NCBI GenBank assembly: GCA_022792815.1
Contig: JAAWBS010000026.1
Location: 44,419-108,418 of the forward strand
Length of the DNA stretch: 64,000 bases
Source: Hungatella sp.
GTDB lineage: Bacteria > Bacillota > Clostridia > Lachnospirales > Lachnospiraceae
Reading direction: 5' to 3'
In this document: positions 33,029-41,519 of the stretch, piece by piece
Position numbering within the stretch: the stretch's first letter is position 1
Layout: each line of letters begins with the position of its first letter
Notes under the pieces: model-generated
The model's input: only the letters and a program-made list of their open reading frames with translations
Told to the model about the DNA's origin: nothing
Databases searched by the model: none
Position numbers and translations under genes: made by a program

Positions 33029-34606
33029 TCATGCTCCTCCCCCACACAGAAGGACCATATTCCGATCCTCTCTCGAATCCCCTGCCGCAGCTGCCTGTCG
33101 GGGTGAGATTCCAAGCCAGCCGCACAGGGTCTTCACCCCTTCCTCTTTACAGGCCTCCTCCGCCACGATCTGCAGGCAGGCTCCCTCTTCAAAGACTCTC
33201 ACCGGTCTTCCGACGGCCTCCGGACCCTCCCGGAGCCATCGCCGGACCTGGTTTATCTCCTGTTCCTGCCATGGTTTTTTACCGGAACGCACAAGCGTCA
33301 CCTTGCAGGCTATCCCCCACCGTTCATAGACCAATACCCTGAAATGTCCTCTCGGGCTCTCCTCTCTCAGTCTTTCTATCCACATTCTCCCGGCCATCAG
33401 ACAGACCCTCTCCCGATCTTTCGACTCCCCATGAAGAACTACATGAGCACCTGCCGAAAAGACTCCTCCCGAAAACAGACCCCAGATCTCCCCGCACTTC
33501 CTTACAGCCTCCTCATAGGGCAGACTGGTGGCGAAAAAAAGCCGGGTCTTTCCCTGGGAAGCGATGAGCTCCAAATCTGCCTTGGCAAACCGGGAAACCT
33601 TCCTCTCTCCCTCCCCGATCAAGGTCCCGTCGATATCAAGAAAGACGGCCCCGGGATTTTGGGGAATGCGAAACACCGGATAGGGGCCGAACAGCACCCG
33701 GTTCATCACATCCTTTCTCCCGCCGTAGGCCAGATAGCAGGAGCATCGCTTTCTGACGCACACAGGAGGACCGGGCACCGCCTCTCTCCAGTCCCTGTCA
33801 TACCAGTTTATCCCCAGATCCCCGCTGATATTGCAGGCCCTCACACGGCCGTCCGCCTCCACAAAGAGCCGACCCGCACACTTCCGGCTGTCCGCCTCCA
33901 CCGGCACCAGTTCCCTGTCAAATAGCGGATCCGCCTGCCGAAACCCGCGGATCTCCTCCTCTGTATAACATCGCCCCAATCCGTCCATCTTGTTGACCCA
34001 CAGATAGATCCCATCCGGCAGCAGCTGTCTGAGACGCCAGATCACCTCCATATTCCCCGGCACTCCCACTGCCCCCGCACAGATCAGAGTCCCCGTGTCC
34101 TGCAGCTCTCTGCATCTTTCTGCAAACGTTTTCACATCCGTCATCTCCGGATGAAAGGTAGCCCAGAGCCGCAACTTCCCCATCTGCCCCCCTGCGTTTC
34201 GATACTCCTCAAGGGACTGCTCCACAGGAAAACTCAAGTTCGTCTGCGCTCCCACACAGTCCATCTCATCCTTTGCAGCCAGCCGTCCAAGCCCCTGCCA
34301 ATACCAGCCGTGAATCAGGGCCTCCCCGTAGGGCACCACCATCAGCGCTCCCACTGACCGGGGCTGTCCCTCCCGCTCTCTTTCACGCCTGCTCTCCTGT
34401 CCGCAGCCCCCCTCGCGTTCACGGCCCCTCTCCGCCTCGCCTCTGTCCTCCAGAAGACTGTCCACAAAACGAAACCACTGCCGCCTGTCCCGCTCATATT
34501 CCCTCTCAGACCCTCGGTGCTTGGAAAAAGGGCAGTAGCTGCATCGATAATTACAACTTTTCAGACTGCCTCGATAGAGGACCGTCTCCTTCTCCATGAA
34601 TCCCAT
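33029..34606 (-). CDS. STM4011-family radical SAM protein fused to a HAD phosphatase domain
   Basis: Protein of 525 aa, last gene of the STM4015-4011 operon. The radical SAM cluster motif is C18-x3-C22-x2-C25 (SCNYRCSYCPFS). A second Cys set, C243, C258, C283, C288, C290 (KCAGRLFVEADGRVRAC ... CVRKRCSC), looks like a SPASM-type auxiliary cluster site. From about residue 318 a HAD domain begins: motif I FLDIDGT (D324, D326), motif II FFATSLP, motif IV AAAGDSREDRNM. Residues 53-86 are a low-complexity Arg/Glu/Gly insertion. The ATG follows GGAGGAG and lies inside the end of the upstream gene. The reaction is unknown. Confidence 0.82.
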   Translation of the reverse strand: MGFMEKETVLYRGSLKSCNYRCSYCPFSKHRGSEREYERDRRQWFRFVDSLLEDRGEAERGREREGGCGQESRREREREGQPRSVGALMVVPYGEALIHGWYWQGLGRLAAKDEMDCVGAQTNLSFPVEQSLEEYRNAGGQMGKLRLWATFHPEMTDVKTFAERCRELQDTGTLICAGAVGVPGNMEVIWRLRQLLPDGIYLWVNKMDGLGRCYTEEEIRGFRQADPLFDRELVPVEADSRKCAGRLFVEADGRVRACNISGDLGINWYDRDWREAVPGPPVCVRKRCSCYLAYGGRKDVMNRVLFGPYPVFRIPQNPGAVFLDIDGTLIGEGERKVSRFAKADLELIASQGKTRLFFATSLPYEEAVRKCGEIWGLFSGGVFSAGAHVVLHGESKDRERVCLMAGRMWIERLREESPRGHFRVLVYERWGIACKVTLVRSGKKPWQEQEINQVRRWLREGPEAVGRPVRVFEEGACLQIVAEEACKEEGVKTLCGWLGISPRQAAAAGDSREDRNMVLLCGGGA

Positions 34607-36044
34607 CCCACTCCTCCATTCTCCTGCGGATCTCCGAAGAGATCAACTGCGGTCCCAGATAATCCGAAAGCCCAAGTCCTTCCTCTGTGAGAGTCAGCCA
34701 ACGGCTTTCTCTCCCGTCATCATCCGTCCCTCTGGGTCTGTCCCCTCCCCTCTCCTCCAGAAATCCCCTCTCCAGCCACCGTGAAAGCAGGGGGAAATCC
34801 TTCAGCACATCCCTTTCGAACCGTCTCTCATACCGTGCTCTGTCAAGCCCCGGCCGGATCAGCAGATGGCGGATCACATACCTTCTCTGCTGCTCCTCCT
34901 CGGACAGAAAGATCCCATGGCGGATATCCGTGTAATCCTCACATTCCAAAAAGGCCTTCAGCTCTGCCACACATCCCGCCCTCGAGATGGCGTAAGGCGT
35001 ACAGAAATGAAGATTTCCCGCATAGCTTCTCCCCCCGCATCCCAGCGCCAGAGAAGTCTTAAATCCGCAGTCCGAAAACTCCCGATCACCGCCGTGCTCC
35101 CTCCGACACTGCTCTGTCTCTTCCTTCTGTATGTCCGCCCTCAATCCCTCTCCCGGGCCTTCCCCGTGATCTCCTGCCCCTCTGCTCCTCACAAACCGCC
35201 TCATAGAGTCCTGCCGAAACCCTCTCGATCTCAGATAAGCCGCCGCCTCCCTGTACTCCTCATAGGCTCTCTCCGGGTCCAGGACCAGCCCATCCCTTAC
35301 CTGTCTCACAAGCCCCGCCCCGTGCTTTACATAGAGAGGGTACAAAAAGATCTCGTCCGGCCCAAACTCCACCGCCTCCCCAATACTTTTTAACAGGGAA
35401 GCCACACTCTGCCCCGGAATCCCGTAGATCAAGTCCACATTGACACAGGGAAAATCAAAGGCCTTTACCAGCTCCAATGCCCGCCTGGCCTGTGCCGGGC
35501 TGTGGCTCCTGCCCAGAGTCTTCATCTCCCCGTCCCAAAAGCTCTGAACCCCCATGCTGAGTCTGGTGACCCCTCTCTCTTTCAGGATCCCCAGCTTCTC
35601 CCCTGTAGTCTGATTGGGAGCCGTCTCAATCACGATCTCCCTGTCCCCATCAAACCTCAGATATCTCTCTGCCATATCAAACACCTGCTCCAGCTGCCTC
35701 TCCTCCAAGAGAAGGGGCGTCCCCCCGCCGATGGTAAAGTCAGAAAACACGGTCCCCGCCTCACCTAATATTCCGGCATACTGACGAACCTGCCTCTCTA
35801 CGGCCCTCAGATACTCCTCCATCCCCTCTGTTTCCACGCCTGTGACAGAAAAAAGATTACAGTACCCGCATTTCGACTGACAAAAAGGAACATGGAAATA
35901 AAGCCCATGTCCCTCTCCTTCAAACCGCTCCCCATAATCCCTCAGACAAACCCCGGAAAGAGGCCTGTAAGCCGTCTTATGGGGATAACTGTACATATAC
36001 TGTACATAAGGCGTCCGACTGCACATAACCACCCATCCTTTCAT
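34551..36044 (-). CDS. STM4012-family radical SAM protein (HemN-like)
   Basis: Protein of 497 aa with the HemN-type radical SAM core: HVPFCQSKCGYCNLFS gives C55-x3-C59-x2-C62; then SDFTIGGGTPLLL, RLSMGVQSFWDGEMKTLGRSHS and VNVDLIYGIPGQ. The opening YVQYMYSYPHKTAYRPL is typical of STM4012 proteins. It is not the housekeeping coproporphyrinogen dehydrogenase. Gly/Arg/Glu-rich insertions lie near residues 292-325 and 448-465. A second ATG six codons in is an equally good start. The 3' end overlaps the next gene by 56 bases. Confidence 0.82.
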   Translation of the reverse strand: MKGWVVMCSRTPYVQYMYSYPHKTAYRPLSGVCLRDYGERFEGEGHGLYFHVPFCQSKCGYCNLFSVTGVETEGMEEYLRAVERQVRQYAGILGEAGTVFSDFTIGGGTPLLLEERQLEQVFDMAERYLRFDGDREIVIETAPNQTTGEKLGILKERGVTRLSMGVQSFWDGEMKTLGRSHSPAQARRALELVKAFDFPCVNVDLIYGIPGQSVASLLKSIGEAVEFGPDEIFLYPLYVKHGAGLVRQVRDGLVLDPERAYEEYREAAAYLRSRGFRQDSMRRFVRSRGAGDHGEGPGEGLRADIQKEETEQCRREHGGDREFSDCGFKTSLALGCGGRSYAGNLHFCTPYAISRAGCVAELKAFLECEDYTDIRHGIFLSEEEQQRRYVIRHLLIRPGLDRARYERRFERDVLKDFPLLSRWLERGFLEERGGDRPRGTDDDGRESRWLTLTEEGLGLSDYLGPQLISSEIRRRMEEWDGIHGEGDGPLSRQSEKL

Positions 36045-36062
36045 AAAGGAATTGACCCCCCC

Positions 36063-36944
36063 TCAATCCCCCTGCTCCAGAAAAAACTGCATATACGGCA
36101 CTGTATTCACCACCGGATGATTGATCCCGTGAAACTGGCACCCATCCTCCCCATAACAGGTCCCATGATCCGAACAGCAGATCACGAAAGCATCGCCCCG
36201 CATCTGCCTCCACCCCTCAAACAGTCGGCCCAGTTCCCCGTCCACATACCTGAGGGCGGCCCCATGGCTCCTCACACTGTCCTGCCTGTCCCCGTCCACA
36301 TAAAAATAGTTGGGGTAATGGATGGCATCCACGTTCAGATAGAGGAAGATCCTCTCATCTGCCTCTGCCTGACTCAGCTTTTTCAGGATAAAATCCACCT
36401 GATTCCTGGTGCTGTCCTTCACGGCACATCCGAAGGAGGGGTTCCACCAGCTCTTTTTAAAATACCCTGGAAACACCTTTCCCAGATCAGACCGCTTGTC
36501 GAAAAACGACACGCCGCCTACGCACCAGGTGTCGTATCCCACCTTCTCCAGCCCCTCCATGATGGTTCCCCCCAAAAAGCCGAAAGCCCCCTCGGGAACC
36601 TTGTTGCCCATGCCGATCTGTCTGGGAAAAAACAGCATCTCCCGATCCGACAAATTCTTCGCCTCATAGTCACAGGGCAGGAAGCCGGCAAACATGGCAT
36701 GGTGGGAGGGCCAGGTGAAGTTGCCCGGAGCCTGGCATTTCTTCCAGGATCCGTACCGGCCAAGCACCGGCGTATTTCCCTTCTCTTCCTCCTCTGCCGC
36801 CACATCATAGCGCAGGGTATCCAGACAGATCAACAGGATATCCAGTCTGCCTACCACCTGGTTCATATCCACAGAAGGCTTCCGCTTCTCCCTCGACGAG
36901 GAAAGCAGACGAAACGGCACCTCCGCCGCGTCATGTTTTTCCAT
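36063..36944 (-). CDS. STM4013/SEN3800-family hydrolase (alkaline phosphatase superfamily)
   Basis: Soluble protein of 293 aa with a sulfatase-like fold. Metal ligands: LLICLDTLRYD near the N-terminus and CCSDHGTCYGEDGCQFHGINHP late. Where formylglycine sulfatases carry C-x-P-x-R, this has TWPSH (Thr77, Pro79, Ser80, His81), so it is more likely a phosphoesterase or related hydrolase with Thr/Ser nucleophile. The start overlaps the upstream gene by 14 bases, with AAGGAG well placed. Third gene of the five-gene operon. Confidence 0.8.
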   Translation of the reverse strand: MEKHDAAEVPFRLLSSSREKRKPSVDMNQVVGRLDILLICLDTLRYDVAAEEEEKGNTPVLGRYGSWKKCQAPGNFTWPSHHAMFAGFLPCDYEAKNLSDREMLFFPRQIGMGNKVPEGAFGFLGGTIMEGLEKVGYDTWCVGGVSFFDKRSDLGKVFPGYFKKSWWNPSFGCAVKDSTRNQVDFILKKLSQAEADERIFLYLNVDAIHYPNYFYVDGDRQDSVRSHGAALRYVDGELGRLFEGWRQMRGDAFVICCSDHGTCYGEDGCQFHGINHPVVNTVPYMQFFLEQGD

Positions 36945-37980
36945 ACAGCCACTCCTTCATCATCTCCGCCTGACGGCGGTAAATTATATTTTCTCCGTAG
37001 ATATCCTGATAGATCAGATCACCCTGGCCATTCATCTCGATGACCCTGGGCCTCAGAGTGTTTTTCTCCAGAAGGATATCGATGCCCGCGCTTTTAAGCC
37101 CCTGAAATTGACCGGCAGCCCTCTCGCACAGCGCCTCCACCTGACCAAGGACACCAGGCGGAAGGTCAAGGTCCTGTACGGGGAGAGGGTGATTATTTAA
37201 GTGAAGGTTGGTAATGGGACCCTTAGACAGCCGGGCCAGGATCACATCCACCTTCCCCTCCTGGATCACTGCCCGAAGATCATAGGAAAATCCCCGGTGC
37301 TCCGCCTTGGCATACCACCGCTCCGCCACGCAGTCCACGGCGAGAAGTCTGTCCAGCAGGGAAAACACCTGTCTTCTGTCCGTAAACTGCCGAAGCCTCC
37401 TGGTGTTCACCAGACATCCTGTGTCAGGGTCCTCTGCCCCGCAGGTGTAGAGGGCCATCTGCCCTGTCCTTTTCCTGTATCGGAATGCTGCTGCCCCTGC
37501 TGCCCCGGAGCCTTTCACCGGCTTTAGAAAAACCTGGGGCACGGACTCTCGCTCCATGACCTCCAAAAGCTGCTCCCCGTTATGGATCTCCTCCTCCAGG
37601 GCTTTTGTCACCGGGACCCCTGCCTTTCTGAGCCTGTCCTTACAGGTTCTCTTGTCCAGCAGCTCCCGGATGGACCGGGGATGATTGAGAAAGGAGATCC
37701 CCTGCCGCTTCCCCAGACAGCACAAAGCATCAAGCTCCTTCTCGTACTCCCCAGCCAGCCCCTCTAACTGGTCCAGGCGGCAGCTGTCCCACAGAGGCGG
37801 ATCGATTTTCAGAAAGGTCTGTCCCCCCTCAAAAAGCCGGTCCCCCCTGCCCTCATGGATTTCCTCTCGAAATCGGTTCCAGTCCAACAGCTTGAGAGGC
37901 ACCCCTGTCTCCTCCGTCTCTCTGGTCAGATAGACGGTTCGCTTGGTGCCCGGACTTCCCAGGAGCAAAACCTGTCTCAT
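36931..37980 (-). CDS. STM4014-family protein (ATP-grasp fold)
   Basis: Protein of 349 aa with an ATP-grasp ligase pattern: KRTCKDRLRKAGVPVTKALEE, FLKPVKGSGAAGAAAFRY (Lys153, Lys156), then DILLEKNTLRPRVIEMNGQGDL, the acidic/Asn metal site. ATP-grasp enzymes form an acyl phosphate and join it to an amine or thiol; substrates here are unknown. ATGA overlap with the upstream LRR gene shows translational coupling. Confidence 0.8.
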   Translation of the reverse strand: MRQVLLLGSPGTKRTVYLTRETEETGVPLKLLDWNRFREEIHEGRGDRLFEGGQTFLKIDPPLWDSCRLDQLEGLAGEYEKELDALCCLGKRQGISFLNHPRSIRELLDKRTCKDRLRKAGVPVTKALEEEIHNGEQLLEVMERESVPQVFLKPVKGSGAAGAAAFRYRKRTGQMALYTCGAEDPDTGCLVNTRRLRQFTDRRQVFSLLDRLLAVDCVAERWYAKAEHRGFSYDLRAVIQEGKVDVILARLSKGPITNLHLNNHPLPVQDLDLPPGVLGQVEALCERAAGQFQGLKSAGIDILLEKNTLRPRVIEMNGQGDLIYQDIYGENIIYRRQAEMMKEWLYGKT

Positions 37981-38837
37981 TCTGTCAGCATGGCGTTCAT
38001 CCAGATCTCACCATGATAATGCTCCGGCTCATTGGCCTCAGAGGCATCGACCTCTATGGGAAGCGCCTCCAAATCCTTCACTGTCTGCTCTGACATATAG
38101 TGATAGTGGACATCCAGAACCTTCACATTGGGATACTGGGGCAGTTTCTCCAAAATCAGCTTTCCGCCTTTGTCTGTCAGAGTACCGTTGGCAAGATCCA
38201 GGGTGCGGAGGCGGCTCATGTATTTGCTCTCCAGCACCACCTGGGCCAGCTCGTCCTGGATCTCACTGTCCTCGATCCCCAGATACTCCAGATTCGGGAA
38301 ATCCGACTCCGCCAGCAGAGTCCGGATGGTCTCCGCGTCTCCGTCAAACCCGTAGTTATCGATTCCTATGTACAGCACCAGCTTCTTCAAGCCCGGAAGC
38401 TTGGCCTTTCTGACGGACTCGATCACCGACACCGGAAGCCCGCCGCAGATGATAGTCAGAGATTCCAGATTTTCATGCCGGATCTCCCCTAACTCCAGAT
38501 CCGTGCTTCCCTTGATCGTCAGTTCCTTCAGCTGAGGCATCGCTGCCCACAGCCTGCTGTAGTTGCCCTGGATAATCCAGGACACCTCGCACTCCTCAAA
38601 GTCCATATCCCCCACAAACAGACTGGTCACATGGGCGAATCTCTCCGGCTGCTTCGTGATCCCGTCCAGAATATCCTGACAGCTGTCCTCACAGGCCCAG
38701 CCCCAGCTTCCGATGACTAAGTCCGTCACTCCCGGAAACTCCGGATCTGCCAGGATCTCCTCCACCATAGTGGCAGGGGATTTCCCCTTTTCCTCATAGT
38801 CATCATAGTCGTACAGATACTTTTTGGTGTTTCCCAT
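37977..38837 (-). CDS. STM4015-family leucine-rich-repeat protein
   Basis: First gene of the operon, 286 aa, soluble. Several degenerate leucine-rich repeats of about 23-30 residues run through the protein (LPGLKKLVLYIG, FPNLEYLGIEDSEI, MSRLRTLDLANGTLT, YPNVKVLDVHYHYM), after an N-terminal acidic/Tyr-rich part (KKYLYDYDDYEEKG). It has no catalytic motif. A scaffold, partner-recognition or substrate role for the four enzymes downstream is inference. AAGGAGGAG precedes the ATG. Confidence 0.78.
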   Translation of the reverse strand: MGNTKKYLYDYDDYEEKGKSPATMVEEILADPEFPGVTDLVIGSWGWACEDSCQDILDGITKQPERFAHVTSLFVGDMDFEECEVSWIIQGNYSRLWAAMPQLKELTIKGSTDLELGEIRHENLESLTIICGGLPVSVIESVRKAKLPGLKKLVLYIGIDNYGFDGDAETIRTLLAESDFPNLEYLGIEDSEIQDELAQVVLESKYMSRLRTLDLANGTLTDKGGKLILEKLPQYPNVKVLDVHYHYMSEQTVKDLEALPIEVDASEANEPEHYHGEIWMNAMLTE

Positions 38838-39257
38838 TGCGCTCGCTCCTCCTTATTATTTTACTTGGCAGGCAGCTCTCCGCACTGCCATATCTCTCAG
38901 CTTTATCCTCATCTAATTCCTGCCCCGGATTCCATTGTAATTCTGACATAAATTCTCACCTTTTGTTCTCCCCCATTTTACCATACATTATAAATCCTGT
39001 CTATGTCGACGGCAGCGGTTTTCATCTATAACAGACTCTCGTCCAAGACCACGCAGACAGGATCCTGACCATCGTTTCATCCCATAATCCATTCTTATGA
39101 ATTGTATAATAAATATTGATTTTACTTATGTCACATTTCCGTGTATGATAGAGATGTTGTGTGGATTCACAGACAGAGACACTCATGTACTCTCGGAGTC
39201 TCTTTGTACCTGAGAGAGATTTTAAGATTACATATTATCCAAAGGAGGATTTCGACT
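38838..39257. other. Intergenic region between the STM4015 operon and purA
   Basis: 420 bases without a gene. It holds the divergent control regions. A probable purA promoter is at 39121-39149, and a second TATAAT at 39105-39110 lacks a good -35. The purA leader (about 39156-39257) has a GAGAC/GTCTC and CTCTC/GAGAG hairpin potential but no recognised purine or glycine riboswitch. Confidence 0.5.
39121..39149 (+). promoter_or_regulatory. Probable purA promoter
   Basis: TTTACT at 39121-39126, 17 bases, TATGAT at 39144-39149, leaving a leader of about 100 bases before the purA start. Confidence 0.45.
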
Positions 39258-40535
39258 ATGGTAAGAGCAATTGTAGGCGCCAACTGGGGCGATGAAGGCA
39301 AGGGAAAGATCACCGACATGCTGGCCAAGGAATCTGACATCATCATCCGGTTCCAGGGAGGCAGTAATGCGGGGCACACCATTATCAACGATTACGGCAA
39401 ATTTGCCCTCCACCTGCTTCCATCCGGCGTGTTTTACGGACATACCACCAGCATCATCGGCAACGGAGTGGCCTTAAATATTCCCTATCTTCTCGATGAG
39501 ATCAAGTCGCTGACCGATCAGGGGGTGCCGGCTCCGAAGATCCTGGTCTCTGACCGCGCCCAGATCCTGATGCCTTACCATGTGCTGTTTGACACCTACG
39601 AGGAGGAGCGTTTAGGCGGCAAGTCCTTCGGCTCCACCAAGTCCGGCATCGCTCCTTTCTACTCTGATAAATATGCAAAGATCGGTTTCCAGGTCAGCGA
39701 ACTGTTTGACGAGGACACCTTGAAAGAAAAGGCAGCCAGAGTCTGCGAGCTGAAAAATATTATGCTGGAGCATCTCTACCACAAGCCGGCCATCAACCCG
39801 GATGAGCTGTTTGCGACGCTCCTCGGCTATCGGGATATGATCAGGCCTTACGTGTGCGATGTGTCCAGGTATCTCCGGGATGCCATCCGCGAGGGAAAGA
39901 ATATCCTTCTGGAAGGACAGTTAGGATCCCTGAAGGATCCGGATCACGGCATCTATCCCATGGTGACTTCCTCCTCCACTCTGGCCGCTTACGGCGCCAT
40001 CGGAGCAGGCATCCCGCCCTATGAGATCAAGAACATCACCACTGTGGTCAAAGCCTATTCCAGCGCCGTAGGCGCAGGCGCTTTTGTCAGCGAGATCTTC
40101 GGGGACGAGGCGGATCAGCTGAGGAGACGGGGGGGAGACGCGGGAGAATTCGGCGCCACCACAGGACGTCCCAGGCGGATGGGCTGGTTTGACGCGGTGG
40201 CCTCCCGCTACGGCTGCCGGATCCAGGGTGCCACGGAGGTGGCTTTGACGGTCCTCGATGTGCTGGGCTATCTGGACCAGCTTCCGGTCTGTGTCGGCTA
40301 TGAGATCGACGGAAAGGTGACCAGAGATTTCCCCACCACCGTAGAACTGGAGAAGGCGAAACCGGTGTATGAAAAACTTCCTGGATGGAAATGTGATATC
40401 CGGGGGATCAAGACATACGAAGAGCTGCCCAAGGCATGCCGGGACTATGTGGAATTTATCGAAAAAGAGCTGGGCGTGAAGATCACCATGGTTTCCAACG
40501 GCCCTGGCAGAGACGAGATTATCTACCGTCAATAG
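39258..40535 (+). CDS. purA: Adenylosuccinate synthase
   Basis: GTP-dependent enzyme converting IMP and aspartate to adenylosuccinate, 425 aa. N-terminal GTP-binding motif GANWGDEGKGKITDMLA, followed by FQGGSNAGHTI with the catalytic His. Later blocks include EGQLGSLKDPDHGIYPMVTSSST and GEFGATTGRPRRMGWFD. Position 12 in the GDEGKGK motif carries the catalytic Asp. AAAGGAGG precedes the ATG. It is monocistronic, while purB lies nearby on the other strand. Confidence 0.95.
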   Translation: MVRAIVGANWGDEGKGKITDMLAKESDIIIRFQGGSNAGHTIINDYGKFALHLLPSGVFYGHTTSIIGNGVALNIPYLLDEIKSLTDQGVPAPKILVSDRAQILMPYHVLFDTYEEERLGGKSFGSTKSGIAPFYSDKYAKIGFQVSELFDEDTLKEKAARVCELKNIMLEHLYHKPAINPDELFATLLGYRDMIRPYVCDVSRYLRDAIREGKNILLEGQLGSLKDPDHGIYPMVTSSSTLAAYGAIGAGIPPYEIKNITTVVKAYSSAVGAGAFVSEIFGDEADQLRRRGGDAGEFGATTGRPRRMGWFDAVASRYGCRIQGATEVALTVLDVLGYLDQLPVCVGYEIDGKVTRDFPTTVELEKAKPVYEKLPGWKCDIRGIKTYEELPKACRDYVEFIEKELGVKITMVSNGPGRDEIIYRQ

Positions 40536-40551
40536 GCAGACATAGACATAT

Positions 40552-40587
40552 AAAAAACCGCATCTCACAGAGGAGAGGCGGTTTTTT
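40552..40587. terminator. Bidirectional terminator between purA and the LysR gene
   Basis: AAAACCGCATCTC pairs with GAGAGGCGGTTTT with one mismatch; A6 to the left, T6 to the right. The two genes converge here. Confidence 0.8.
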
Positions 40588-41470
40588 CTTCCAGCAGCAT
40601 ATCCAAAAGCTTTCTTCCCGCCGGAGATACGGCGCTTTTTTTGTCGGCGGCGATACACATGTGCCGATCCGGCATCTGACTCTCAAACTCCAGGCAAAAC
40701 AGCTGTCCCTGCTCCATCTTCTCCCTGGCAAAGTCCTCCACCACACAGCCGACTCCCATGTTTCTGACGGCAAACTGCACGATCATGTCGCTGGTGGCCA
40801 GCTCAAACTCCGGTGCCAGCTTCATCCCCCGCTCTTCTAAGTAGCGGTCAGTGAAGACCCGGGTACTGGTATTGCCCTCTAAGAGGATGCAGGGGAGGGT
40901 CAAAAGCCGGCTGTAAGACAGTGTTTGACCCTTCAGATACTGAAACCGCTCCCCGGCCACAAACACATTGCGGATGGATCTGACCGGAATCAGCCTCACA
41001 TCTCCTGATGGAGACGCCGGGGTGGTGACCACACCGAAGTCGATCTTTCCGTCGTGAAGAGACCTCATGGTCTCCGGTGTGGGGGCATTGGACACGCTCA
41101 CCTTGATCCCCGGGTACTGCTCGTGAAACTTCTCCAGATAGGGCAGCAGATAAAACTGTAGGGTCATGTCGCTGGCCCCGATCCGAACCTCGCCTGTGTC
41201 CAGGTCCTGCATCCGTCTCAGAGTCTGCTCCCCGTCCACAATCATGGTAAGGCCCCGCTCCACATACCCGTACAAAAGCTGCCCCTCCTGGGTCAGATGA
41301 ACGCCCTTTGATGTCCGGACAAAAAGCCGGCTTCCAAGGGCTGTCTCCAGCTGCTTCACCGCCTGACTCACCGCCGGCTGGGAGATGCACAGCTGCTCCG
41401 CCGCCATCGTGATGCTGCCCAGCTTGGCCGCCTGGTAAAACACGCGGTAATATTCTAAATTGATGTCCAT
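40565..41470 (-). CDS. LysR-family transcriptional regulator
   Basis: Regulator of 301 aa. The N-terminal helix-turn-helix contains FYQAAKLGSITMAAEQLCISQPAVSQAVKQLETALG; the effector domain begins about residue 90 (GEVRIGASDMTLQFYLLPYLEKF). The YY pattern early on (NLEYYRVFYQAAKLGS) is common in Clostridial CysL/YwfK-like members. Target and inducer are not known. It lies between purA (convergent) and the M3 peptidase gene, 50 bases from its stop. Confidence 0.88.
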   Translation of the reverse strand: MDINLEYYRVFYQAAKLGSITMAAEQLCISQPAVSQAVKQLETALGSRLFVRTSKGVHLTQEGQLLYGYVERGLTMIVDGEQTLRRMQDLDTGEVRIGASDMTLQFYLLPYLEKFHEQYPGIKVSVSNAPTPETMRSLHDGKIDFGVVTTPASPSGDVRLIPVRSIRNVFVAGERFQYLKGQTLSYSRLLTLPCILLEGNTSTRVFTDRYLEERGMKLAPEFELATSDMIVQFAVRNMGVGCVVEDFAREKMEQGQLFCLEFESQMPDRHMCIAADKKSAVSPAGRKLLDMLLEEKTASPL

Positions 41471-41519
41471 CGTCGGTCCCTCAGACTAAGCGTTGGGCCT
41501 CGTTATGACACTGGCCCTG

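Noticed and set aside
34551..36044. Annotation as oxygen-independent coproporphyrinogen dehydrogenase HemN
   Set aside because: The HemN-like core is present but the gene sits in the STM4011-4015 cassette, with an STM4012-type N-terminus and no haem genes nearby.
35892..37043. Plus-strand open frame of 383 codons across the STM4012/STM4013 region
   Set aside because: Antisense to two clear enzyme genes; Pro/His/Leu-rich composition typical of a shadow frame, no ribosome binding site, no family.
39156..39257. Purine or glycine riboswitch in the purA leader
   Set aside because: Contains a CCTGAGAGA stretch and small hairpins but lacks the conserved cores of either class.
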